From Larix sibirica (taxonomy: Eukaryota; Streptophyta; Pinopsida; Pinales; Pinaceae), in the NCBI GenBank assembly GCA_004151065.3, contig NWUY0300068640.1, positions 6,447 to 17,250 on the forward strand: a stretch of DNA of 10,804 bases, in the 5' to 3' direction. Positions 1 to 7,632 of the stretch are shown one piece after another. Every line of letters starts with the position of its first letter. Position 1 is the stretch's first letter. The position numbers were made by a program, and so were the translations under genes. The notes beneath the pieces are model-generated. The model worked only from the letters and a program-made list of their open reading frames with translations. It ran no database searches and was not told the origin of the DNA.

Positions 1-2
1 TC

Positions 3-965
3 AAAGAAAAATTGAAAACTTGGGATAACTTGGCCCATATGGGATGGATTGGGCCTAATAGGTGCCCATTATGTAAATCTGAGGCAGAATCTACCAATCA
101 CATTCTGGTTCATTGCAGGTATACTAGAGATATATGGGAACAGGTATGTAATGTTCTGGACATCCATTTGCATTGGGGATGGACGTCGTTCGAAGTGGCA
201 CTCCTCAATTGGTTCAGGGAGTGCAGATCTCACCCTGTGTTACCACTTTTTATTTCATGGGTGGTTTGGTATAACAGAAATAAATATGTTTTCGAAGATA
301 TGATTCCGTTGGTAACTAACGGATTCAAACAAATTCTATCACTTTACAAATCCTGTTTCAAAGATAAGAAACCATCTGTGGTTAAAAATATTGGTGCTTT
401 TGAGCCTAATTTTAATTGTACAATCCTTTTCTTTGATGGAGCGGCTCAAGGTGGATTTTGTGCAATAGGGGGAACGATCTTTCTTAATGGTTCTCATCAT
501 TTCACACTCAAAATGAATTGTAGCTTGGGTNCGGCTCAAGGTGGATTTTGTGCAATTGGGGGAACTATCTTTCTTAATGGTTCTCATCATTTCACACTCA
601 AAATGAATTGTGGCTTGGGTTCAAATATGAAAGCTGAGCTCATTGCACTATGGTGTGTTTTAAAGGTTGCAAAGATATTTGGTATCGATGATCTAAAAGT
701 CTATGGAGATTCAAGGGTCACAATTAAATGGGCACAAGGTGTATGTGATCTTAATGTTTTAGCTCTGGTCCATTGGTGCCATAGAATCAGATCTGATATT
801 CAGGGATTTAGGAAGATAACATTTCAACACATTTACAGACAACACAATTCTCTGGATGATAAATTGTCTAAACTTGCCTTGTTGGGTGACATTGGTGTTT
901 TAGTTTGGGAAGAATTTCACAACTCTCAGATTCAGAATTTTGGGAATTTGGACTTTTTTGAGTAA
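3..965 (+). CDS. LINE ORF2 C-terminus: zf-RVT-like knuckle plus RNase H (partial)
   Basis: The frame is open from the first full codon at position 3, so the N-terminus lies outside the window; residues are numbered here from the TTG codon at 12. A CPLC...NHILVHC cysteine/histidine knuckle (C18, C21, H30, C35) matches the zf-RVT region that follows plant LINE reverse transcriptases. The WVVWYNRN block near residues 83-90 is the usual linker motif. An RNase H fold follows from about residue 137, with candidate catalytic acids D142 (FFDGAA), E209 (KAEL), D233 (YGDS) and D283 (in NSLDDKLSK). In this family RNase H removes the RNA strand of the RNA:DNA hybrid during reverse transcription. The domain carries a 30-residue in-frame duplication (144-173 and 174-203) between D142 and E209, which would disturb the first beta strands if real. 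The absence of stops suggests a fairly young insertion. Confidence 0.8.
   Translation, partial: KEKLKTWDNLAHMGWIGPNRCPLCKSEAESTNHILVHCRYTRDIWEQVCNVLDIHLHWGWTSFEVALLNWFRECRSHPVLPLFISWVVWYNRNKYVFEDMIPLVTNGFKQILSLYKSCFKDKKPSVVKNIGAFEPNFNCTILFFDGAAQGGFCAIGGTIFLNGSHHFTLKMNCSLGXAQGGFCAIGGTIFLNGSHHFTLKMNCGLGSNMKAELIALWCVLKVAKIFGIDDLKVYGDSRVTIKWAQGVCDLNVLALVHWCHRIRSDIQGFRKITFQHIYRQHNSLDDKLSKLALLGDIGVLVWEEFHNSQIQNFGNLDFFE
442..620 (+). repeat. 90-bp tandem duplication within the RNase H domain, with an N at the junction
   Basis: The unit at 442-530 recurs at 532-620 with only three substitutions that I can find, and a single N at 531 separates them. The period is 90 bases, so the reading frame is preserved. 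The one-base gap placed exactly at the junction suggests that two overlapping or allelic contig ends were joined without collapsing, rather than a biological tandem repeat. The three differences leave a real duplication possible. Confidence 0.9.
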
Positions 966-1047
966 TCTTGATGTATATCTTAGAATGTTGTTAGTATTTT
1001 GGTTTTTTGAAGTATTGACAATTTGACTGACTTCCTACGTGTCGATC

Positions 1048-1053
1048 AATAAA
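1048..1053 (+). terminator. AATAAA polyadenylation signal of the LINE
   Basis: A canonical AATAAA lies 83 bases after the ORF stop and is followed by a T-run. Position and sequence fit the transcript 3' end of the LINE. Confidence 0.55.
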
Positions 1054-1126
1054 TCTTTTTTTTAAGATGATGATAGTTGGAGGTTTCTTGGACAGAAATG
1101 GCTAAAGAAATNATTCTATGGAATAA

Positions 1127-1597
1127 CATTGGTATGCTTTTTCTTGTTGTGGAAAAATATTGGATGTATTAGACAAACCAAATGCACGTCAAATTCCAAC
1201 CCTTCTAGTATCACCTAAGAATTTGGTGTATGAGTTGCCACCTATTGCAAGTGTACTTTGTAGTAACCCTAGCATTGATGAAGTTGTCGAAATGAAATTA
1301 CTACATGTTCTCTAGCATTGTCCCTCATGATCGGACAAGTCTTGGTTGCAGTCCCCATCACCAGAATTGAGTGCAACCCTTACTCTTAGGCTTTGCACAT
1401 TGGAGAGAAGAAGAGCATGCCCTATTGGTACATGCTTTGGTTAGCATTTGCATCTCAAAACCTTGTTCAAAGGTGTCCCATTGAGAGGTGAGATTTGGTT
1501 GTTGAATGCCAATGCGAATGTCAGAGTCTATCTTAGTCTTTTGCATTTGTGTAGCAATTATTTAGTCAAGCCTTTGGTTTTAGGTTTTATATGGTGA
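1127..1597 (+). pseudogene. Decayed reading frame of unknown function, three in-frame stops
   Basis: One frame (codons starting at 1127) is open for 62 codons, then interrupted by TAG at 1313 and TGA at 1328. It is open again for about 37 codons to TAG at 1442 and for 50 more to TGA at 1595. I do not recognise the product. The reason to suspect former coding sequence is its 87-bp relative at 10474-10560, which aligns without gaps in the same frame, shows mostly conservative differences (S/T, V/A, E/D, Q/E, K/N), and has CGA where this copy has the TGA at 1328. It could instead be non-coding repeat that is open by chance. It sits between the LINE end and the first 3-kb repeat. Confidence 0.3.
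1268..1354 (+). repeat. 87-bp outer direct repeat, left copy
   Basis: It aligns ungapped with 10474-10560, with 15 mismatches by hand count (about 83% identity). Together the pair brackets both 3-kb repeats. Beyond 1354 the similarity stops, because the right copy is interrupted at the matching point by a TGTTAG-starting sequence. Confidence 0.8.
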
Positions 1598-1761
1598 CTG
1601 TCGTTCATGTTTTATAGTATATTTTGGTTGGGCATTTTGAGATTGAAGAGGTTTTAGTGCGTTGTGTTGTGACAAGTACAACTTTGGGGGATGGAGAGAT
1701 TTTGTAAAAAGTTGTAGAAGGTATGGTTTTCTAGCCAGCAATCCGAACGAAATTCTCAGCA

Positions 1762-1817
1762 TGGAAGCATGAGTGTGGTGTGGCCTAGAGTGGAAGCATG
1801 AGTACGGTGTGGATGGG
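1762..1817 (+). repeat. 29-bp tandem pair within copy A
   Basis: The motif TGGAAGCATGAGT begins at 1762 and again at 1791, followed in both by a related GGTGTGG segment. The same arrangement is present in copy B at 6798-6853, so the duplication predates the divergence of the two 3-kb copies. Confidence 0.75.
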
Positions 1818-2117
1818 CATGCGACTGTCATCATCATAGTTATAGTGTAATGTTTTGATCAGTTGAAAGATTGCAAGGTTGGTGTCATTATCGCTTGTTT
1901 ATATCCGAATTCCATTTCAATTCATGAATTATCAATCGTATGCGGTGGAGGGTTATAAATGTTGTTACCTTTGCATTATTCGCATTCTGAACACTTCAAC
2001 ATTTTGGTCGTTGTCAATTTATGCCTTGTTTCACTTGTAAAATTGTGAGAGCTATTAGATTTCCTATTTTCCTATTTTCAAGTGTTCAGTTGAAGTCCTC
2101 TTGGAGATATAGATGTT

Positions 2118-2242
2118 GTATTTTTATTTATTTATTATTTGTTGTGTTATTTATTATTAATATTATGATTTGTTTAGTAAATATTGTATTTTTATTCTTA
2201 TTTGTTGTTATTATTTTTATTATTATGGTTATTATTGTATCC
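2118..2242 (+). repeat. T/A-rich low-complexity tract (TTA/TTTA-type) in copy A
   Basis: Dense TATT, TTATT and TTATTA strings form a degenerate microsatellite-like tract interrupted by GTTGT. An equivalent tract lies at about 7141-7258 in copy B. An open frame across it has no sign of being a protein. Confidence 0.7.
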
Positions 2243-2520
2243 TTTCTTCCACACCTCACCGTCTATTGTAGCTAATATAATAACCATTTTGCTCACTACA
2301 GCATGCATTGAAAGTTCATGTCACAACTCTGAGAAAAAGCAAAAATATATCTAGCCCTCTTCTCGACTTTTAGCATCAGGTGTAAATCTTGTTGGCCCTC
2401 AAGGGCTCCAAGGTCCAAGGCCTCATTTGTTCAAGCAAGCATCTGGTCTGGTATAGTAACATGTGTACCCTTGGCATCTAGTATGGTTGGACCAACTCCC
2501 CCCACAAATCCACAGGTATA

Positions 2521-2610
2521 CAACCCTAGGCATCAGAGGTCCTACCGTTGCAACTCCATAGGCACTCAACCCTAGGCATCGAAGGTCCTACCATCACAAC
2601 TCCACGGGTG
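2521..2610 (+). repeat. 46-bp tandem pair within copy A
   Basis: CAACCCTAGGCATC followed by an AGGTCCTACC-type segment starts at 2521 and again at 2567, with CAACTCCA later in each unit. The pair is preserved in copy B at 7542-7632 with the same 46-base period. Each unit contains the palindrome CCTAGG. Confidence 0.8.
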
Positions 2611-2739
2611 AGTATAATTCTTTCCATTTTCTTGAATCTTCGGTATCTGGTAAGATAAATAATTGTTGGCATAGATTTATTTGTTGAGTTGTCTCAGGGC
2701 AATAATGTGTTACTTGTAGACATTCACCTTCGTGGTTAT

Positions 2740-4680
2740 GGGCTTCCACAAGATCCTTGAATGAATCGACCCTCTTGTCCCACTGGTGGATTTCCTGTCA
2801 ATCACCACCTCACAATATGCAACCAATGCATTAGTTACAATCATAACCTTACCCCATAGAAAGCAATTCACATGCTACGTCCCACATGTCAACATGAGAA
2901 CATAATGTCCTTGATGTCATATCATATTAATAAACCACATGCTCATGCATATGCGAACATAAATCATCTCCTCACAAAGAACCATTGTAAGGACCATATG
3001 TCGGTACATCATGACCTAAAAGCATTGCATCAAATGGAACCACATCGTAAATACTAGGTACTAGATGGCATAAAATCATGTATATGATAATCATCTCAAC
3101 ACAGAACATATACAAATCAATAGAACGTCATGGACATTCTTTCATGATTCATCAACAAAATCGAAATCACTAGCAAATATACAAATAATGATTACCCAAA
3201 TATCATATCTAATGCAATAAATATCATCAAACCATCAGTTATCATGAAATAATATGAATGCTATGTGATATCATCAACATATTGAACATCTTTGATTATT
3301 GTTTCTCATCATACAATAAGGATATTGATATTTTATGGGGTGTCTATAGCTTATACATCAATCGAATGCTTCAGATTTTCGTATGTTTTCCCTGCTTGAG
3401 TGAACAATTAAGATTTTCAAGTAAAATTCAATCACCTAGAGTCGCAGGATCAAGTGAAATAATTTTCTTGGTCTTGTATATATTTTGATCACTACCCAAG
3501 GTTCTTACATCACTTTACATCTTTGGATTACTCAGTCCAAGGGATTTTATATCCAAGAGAATGTAAAAAGTTGGACACTAGTTCATCATTATGTAAGATT
3601 TCTATTGTGTTTAATCCATTTGGTTGAAGGAATGATAAGTCCATAGTGATCTATCCGTCACATATAACGATCATTGTTCATGGTTAGAAGGGTTAACTTA
3701 CCTAATCCAATACAAATCCAATCATTTCTATACAAGCTTCTTACACACGGTTTACTTCCCTTGCCTTTGAATGTCTATAATCCCAACAGTAGACAAGTGC
3801 TATATACTTAAAAAAAATTAAACCTTTATACGTTTACCCCCTTGTACAACTTGTCATCATAAAATAATCCCATCACAAGATATCATCATCAAACGATTCA
3901 CATGACATTACTACAAGCCATCATAAGGATCACTTCAATCGTTAAGTATAATTGAACCACAAAAGTATAATCAACATTATTGCCTATGATATGAATACTT
4001 CGTAACCTCTTATCGCAATGATTTGGATTCATTGAGTGGAATTAATTATAGATCTCAAATGGATTGATAGGAACTATTATGGGATCTACTTTGATCCATC
4101 ATGTATCTTTGTCAAACCTTGATGATTTATTCATTACAACAATTATAACTTCGCTACTTGAATCCCCTAGTTTTATCTTATAATTTGGCATTACATCCTT
4201 TATAACAAGTATATGTACCCAAATACCTTCTACCATACAACTGTCATGCCAATCAAGTTGACATGATTGTCATGTTTTTAATTGTTCCACAATATTAATC
4301 ATCTAGGTAACTTACTTAAACCCAACTAAATAGTGTAACTCTAGTGTCAACTACCAAGCACTTTCATTGTATTAATTGTTTCAACCATGCCCCTTTTGCT
4401 TCACGTTATACTTTCAATCATAATTACCATTACCTAACGATATCTCAACCTTCAACCCATACTATGATTTCTTTAAAATGCTATTATTGGTCAAGTCCCT
4501 CTTCCTTGATCCAAAAGGTCCATTAACTTATAAACACATAATTGCTATACTTGAAACTTATGTACCTTAACAATATAGGTTTTCAAAACTAGACTTCACC
4601 ATATCACTAGTGACTAGCCGTTAGATTGTTCAAAATCTTCAATTCAAACTCAAACGTCTTATTTGATGCGCTTTCCAACA
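2740..4680. other. Non-coding C-rich/G-poor body of copy A; no gene seen
   Basis: The plus strand here is A/T/C-rich with little G (for example 3841-3900 has 15 C and 4 G by count) and is full of ATCAT and CATCA strings. No conserved domain or RNA gene is visible. The 61-codon open frame at 2872-3057 also exists in copy B, but the two differ at 12 of 61 residues with almost no synonymous-only changes, so it does not behave as a protein. A short hairpin (ACATGA-TTG-TCATGT) lies at 4261-4275. Confidence 0.6.
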
Positions 4681-4683
4681 TCA

Positions 4684-4866
4684 ATTTATAACCCAATCTA
4701 TACAAATTTTATAACCCTTGTAACCCCTAACAACTATAATATTTATAACCCAACCATATAAAAGTTATGTCAACCTTTTAAACTTTATCCATTTAAGTTG
4801 TAACTCTTAACTCTTATATTTGTTAGGCCTTAAAAGTTACGCAACCATTGAGCTTTATAACCCTTC
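4684..4866 (+). repeat. Degenerate TAACCC-rich AT tract at the right edge of copy A
   Basis: TTATAACCC-like strings recur irregularly near 4687, 4711, 4720, 4743 and 4855, with related TAACTC strings near 4801-4812. Spacing is uneven, so this is a decayed simple repeat rather than a regular array. It lies exactly where similarity to copy B stops, so it is unique to the left junction of the core. Confidence 0.5.
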
Positions 4867-5325
4867 ACACATAACATTTATAATTATAGAGAATTAATTA
4901 CATGAGAAAAGATACAGTATAATGGAAGGGTATGTATAAGGAATTTACATTCTCTTCCTCAGAGAAATTAAAATGGAAATAAGGTATGTAAGTAGGTATT
5001 TATATCATGATCATGAAAGAAACTAGAACAATAATAAAAAATGAATAGGGATTTTTATCCATCCCTTTGACATATTTGATCAACAAGAAGCCGTTTGACA
5101 GTTAATGCATATGAACCTCTTACTTCCATAATTGACAAACACAAACAAAGAACTATCTTTGTTTTCAAAAACATATTTCAACCAAGGTTTCCAATGAACA
5201 AACGAGGTTCAAGTCTTCAAGTAGTGATAGACACCATTGAGTGAGGAGCGGACCAAAGATCCAAAGTCACCCAATAACACTACTCTCCAATACAACCTCA
5301 CTTGCAAAATGGCTACATGCTTAGA
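4867..5325. other. Unannotated AT-rich part of the core; no gene seen
   Basis: I find no coding frame, RNA gene or repeat shared with the rest of the window. The perfect 12-bp palindrome TCATGATCATGA at 5005-5016 is the only ordered structure noted. Confidence 0.5.
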
Positions 5326-5953
5326 CTAAACAAACTCCCAACAAAACTTGGCGAAAGAGAGATCCCCAAGGAGGTGCTTTCTTACTTCTAGCCTAAGGTG
5401 GGAAGGAAAAATCTCATATGAGGTGCCACTTATTATTAATAGTGACTTGGTAGGTTTACCCTGATTAATGGCTAGACATGCAAACACCAAAAATTGTAGA
5501 TAAATTGAATCAACTAGACATTGCACGATCTCTTTACCCACCATATCTTCACATCAATAAACACACATCTTGAATTAATAAGAAGGGTGTGATCATTTCA
5601 TTAATGAAGAAGAGAGCACAACCTTCAAAAATCCTACTAAGCCAAATGGTACCCAAAAATCCACTCCCAATCACTCCAAGGGGTCAAAGCATTTCTATAT
5701 TCATTTCGACTAAGTGCTCATATGCACTAGCTACCAATATCGACTCACTACCAATATTCCAGATGGTCATGTAGGAGTCGAGCCCAGGTGTTGCTTTTGT
5801 TAGCACAACTAACAGAGTTGACTTGCTCGATCTTTGACGCTCTGTTTTATGTGGGGTTTGTTCAGGTTTTTGCTTAGTTGATATCCGAAAACTCCTAGCC
5901 TTTTGTAAGGTCATGTAAGAGTCGTGATCAGGAAAATGAACCATAGCGTGCAC
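5326..5953 (-). pseudogene. Possible decayed minus-strand coding stretch, unrecognised
   Basis: On the minus strand a frame starting at an ATG at 5953 is open for 89 codons to TGA (5686-5684), then for another 44 codons to TGA at 5551-5549. A second frame takes over at the ATG at 5544 and runs 72 codons to 5326. Together they cover about 630 bp with one in-frame stop and one frame change. The downstream part is hydrophobic in places (IYLQFLVFACLAI). No domain is recognisable, and an in-frame 16-base repeat (5765-5780 and 5909-5924, 144 bases apart) is the only internal structure. Chance openness is a serious alternative. Confidence 0.2.
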
Positions 5954-6635
5954 TGTTGGTTTCTTAAGGCTTGGAGGGTGTTGTTGGTGGGTTTTAGTTT
6001 GAAGCTAATTTGGGCATCCAAGCAATGGAAACACCATCAGACTTGACTGACGTGGAATAGGTAAGCTCAATGTGCTTTAAGGGATCACATCTTATCATTC
6101 TCTCACTGGTTGTTTGGAAGTTTGAGGTTTGTTTTTGTGTCGGTGCCTGATTGGTTGTTGGTTATGGCCTAGACTCGGACACACAAAGACACACATGAAA
6201 GAAAATCTAATAGATATTATTTATTATTTTCATGTAACTAGATACAATATGTGAACATTTGAAAAACTAATACAGATATCTACACAATCACTAAACAGTT
6301 GAAAAATTAATGCAAATATTACCTTTAGCTTTTATTTTGTTGTTTTTTACTGTGAAGAGTGGGTATGATTGGAACGTATATTTATAAGTCCTTTACTCGC
6401 ATGAATTAAAATATGCTATCATGTTCTCAAACCATGAGTTGAGCGTAGATTATCTTGAATTATGGATTCACGGAATTTAGGTTATACCGAAATTTATTCA
6501 TGTTAAAATATAACATTTCTTTCACAAATATCTTGGGTAAAATTGATGAAGAATTCACTGGGAGGAAATAAAGAAATTTAAGGACTTTATTACAGAAATT
6601 TTTGACATTATAGATGATAATAAACTAGCACAATC
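5954..6635. other. Unannotated part of the core; no gene seen
   Basis: The first ~220 bases are G/T-rich. The rest is AT-rich, with a ~42-base imperfect duplication: TTGAAAAACTAATACAGATA near 6258 and a close relative near 6300. A TATTTATA string near 6379-6386 could be a TATA element, but nothing downstream supports a transcript. No coding frame or RNA gene is evident. Confidence 0.5.
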
Positions 6636-6679
6636 GCTTAACTTGCGGCTGGTGAACACCGATAAACCATAAGTTAAGT
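6636..6679. other. Imperfect nested hairpin immediately left of copy B
   Basis: CTTAACTT (6637-6644) pairs with AAGTTAAG (6671-6678), and flanking bases extend the match. The loop contains the inner palindrome GGTGAACACC (6651-6660). The structure ends about ten bases before the 3-kb copy B starts at 6689, and no counterpart lies at the left edge of copy A. Confidence 0.5.
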
Positions 6680-6797
6680 GCCTATCTGTTAGTGTGTTGT
6701 ATTGTGACAAGTACTACTTTGGTGGGATGGAGAGATTTTGTAAAAAGTTGTAGAAGGTGTGGTTTGCCAGGAAATGATCCGAACGAGATTCTGGGCA

Positions 6798-6853
6798 TGG
6801 AAGCATAAGTCTAGTGTGGCCTGGCGTGGAAGCATGAGTGTGGTGTGGTCGGG
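6798..6853 (+). repeat. 29-bp tandem pair within copy B
   Basis: TGGAAGCAT starts at 6798 and again at 6827, the same 29-base spacing as in copy A. This confirms that the duplication is ancestral to both copies. Confidence 0.75.
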
Positions 6854-7140
6854 CATGCGACTGTCATCATTAGAGTTATAGTGTCATGTTTTCATCAGTT
6901 GAAAGAGTGCAAGGTTGGTGTCGGTTTATATCCGAATACCATTTCAATTCACGAATTATCAATCCTATGCCGTGGAGGGTTATAACTGTTGTTACCTTTG
7001 CATTATCCACGTTCTGAACACTTCAACATTTTCGTCATTATCAGTTATGCATTGTTTCACTGGTAAATTTGTGAGAGCTATTAGATTTCCTATTTTTAAG
7101 TGTTGATTCCAAGTCCTCTTGGAGATATAAATGTTACATG

Positions 7141-7258
7141 TATTTTTATTTATTTATTATTTGTTGTGTTATTTATTATTAATAATATGATTTGTTTAGT
7201 AAATATTGTATTTTATTCTTATTTGTTGTTATTATTTTTATTATGATGGTTATTATTG
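7141..7258 (+). repeat. T/A-rich low-complexity tract in copy B
   Basis: This is the counterpart of the tract at 2118-2242, made of the same TATTT/TTATTA strings with slight length differences. Confidence 0.65.
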
Positions 7259-7541
7259 TACCCTTTCTTCCACACCACACAGTTTGATGTAACTAATATA
7301 ACAACCATTTTGCTTACTACAGTAGGCATCGAAAGTCCATGTCACAAGTTTGAGGAAATGCAAGAACATCTCTATCCCTCTTCTCGACTTTTGGCATTAG
7401 GCGTGAAGCTTGTCGACCCTCCAGGGCCCGAAGGTCCAAGGCCTCATATGTTCAAGCAAGCATCTGGTCTGATATAGTAACATGTGTACCCTTGGCATCT
7501 AGTATGGTTGGACCATGATCCCCCACAACTTCACAAGTACA

Positions 7542-7632
7542 CAACCCTAGGCATCAGAGGTCCTACTCTCACAACTCCACACGCACCCAACCCTAGGCAT
7601 CGAAGGTCCTACCATCAAACTCCACGAGTGAG
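7542..7632 (+). repeat. 46-bp tandem pair within copy B
   Basis: CAACCCTAGGCATC starts at 7542 and 7588, the same period as in copy A. Both units have diverged slightly from each other and from the copy A units. Confidence 0.8.

Larger units (their letters stand above)
1..1066 (+). mobile_element. 3' end of a plant LINE (non-LTR retrotransposon), cut by the window start
   Basis: The segment holds the C-terminal part of an ORF2-like polyprotein (cysteine knuckle plus RNase H), a stop codon at 963-965, about 80 bases of 3' UTR, an AATAAA signal at 1048-1053 and a T-run at about 1055-1063. That order is typical of the 3' end of plant L1-type LINEs that carry an RNase H domain. The endonuclease and reverse transcriptase would lie left of position 1 and cannot be seen. 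The right boundary is approximate because I see no clear poly(A) tail or target-site duplication. Two single-base gaps (N at 531 and 1112) lie in and just beyond it. Confidence 0.75.
1654..4686 (+). repeat. 3.0-kb direct repeat, copy A
   Basis: This ~3033-bp segment is collinear with 6689-9695. Hand comparison of two stretches gives about 94% identity (2701-2871) and 91% (2872-3057), with small indels that shift the offset from 5035 at the left end to 5009 at the right. The left end is shared from TTAGTG, and the right end is lost after CAATT. It contains no recognisable gene. Inside are a 29-bp tandem pair, a T/A-rich tract and a 46-bp tandem pair. The left third is G-rich over C and the right two thirds strongly C-rich over G. 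It could be a long LTR or one member of a dispersed non-coding family. Confidence 0.9.

Noticed and set aside
2021-2275. A hydrophobic 84-codon open frame across the T/A-rich tract.
   Set aside because: The hydrophobic residues come from T-rich low-complexity DNA, and the corresponding frame in copy B stops much earlier.
2872-3057. A 61-codon open frame present at the same place in both 3-kb copies (also 7892-8077).
   Set aside because: The two versions differ at 17 bases by hand count and at 12 residues, with nearly every change altering the protein. That is neutral decay, not selection for a product.
4684-4866. Interstitial telomere repeat.
   Set aside because: TAACCC-like units are irregular and do not match the plant CCCTAAA unit in a regular array.
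5798-5814. Perfect TGTTAG...CTAACA inverted pair that could be joined retroelement termini.
   Set aside because: Arms are only six bases with a five-base loop, and no LTR sequence is recognisable on either side.
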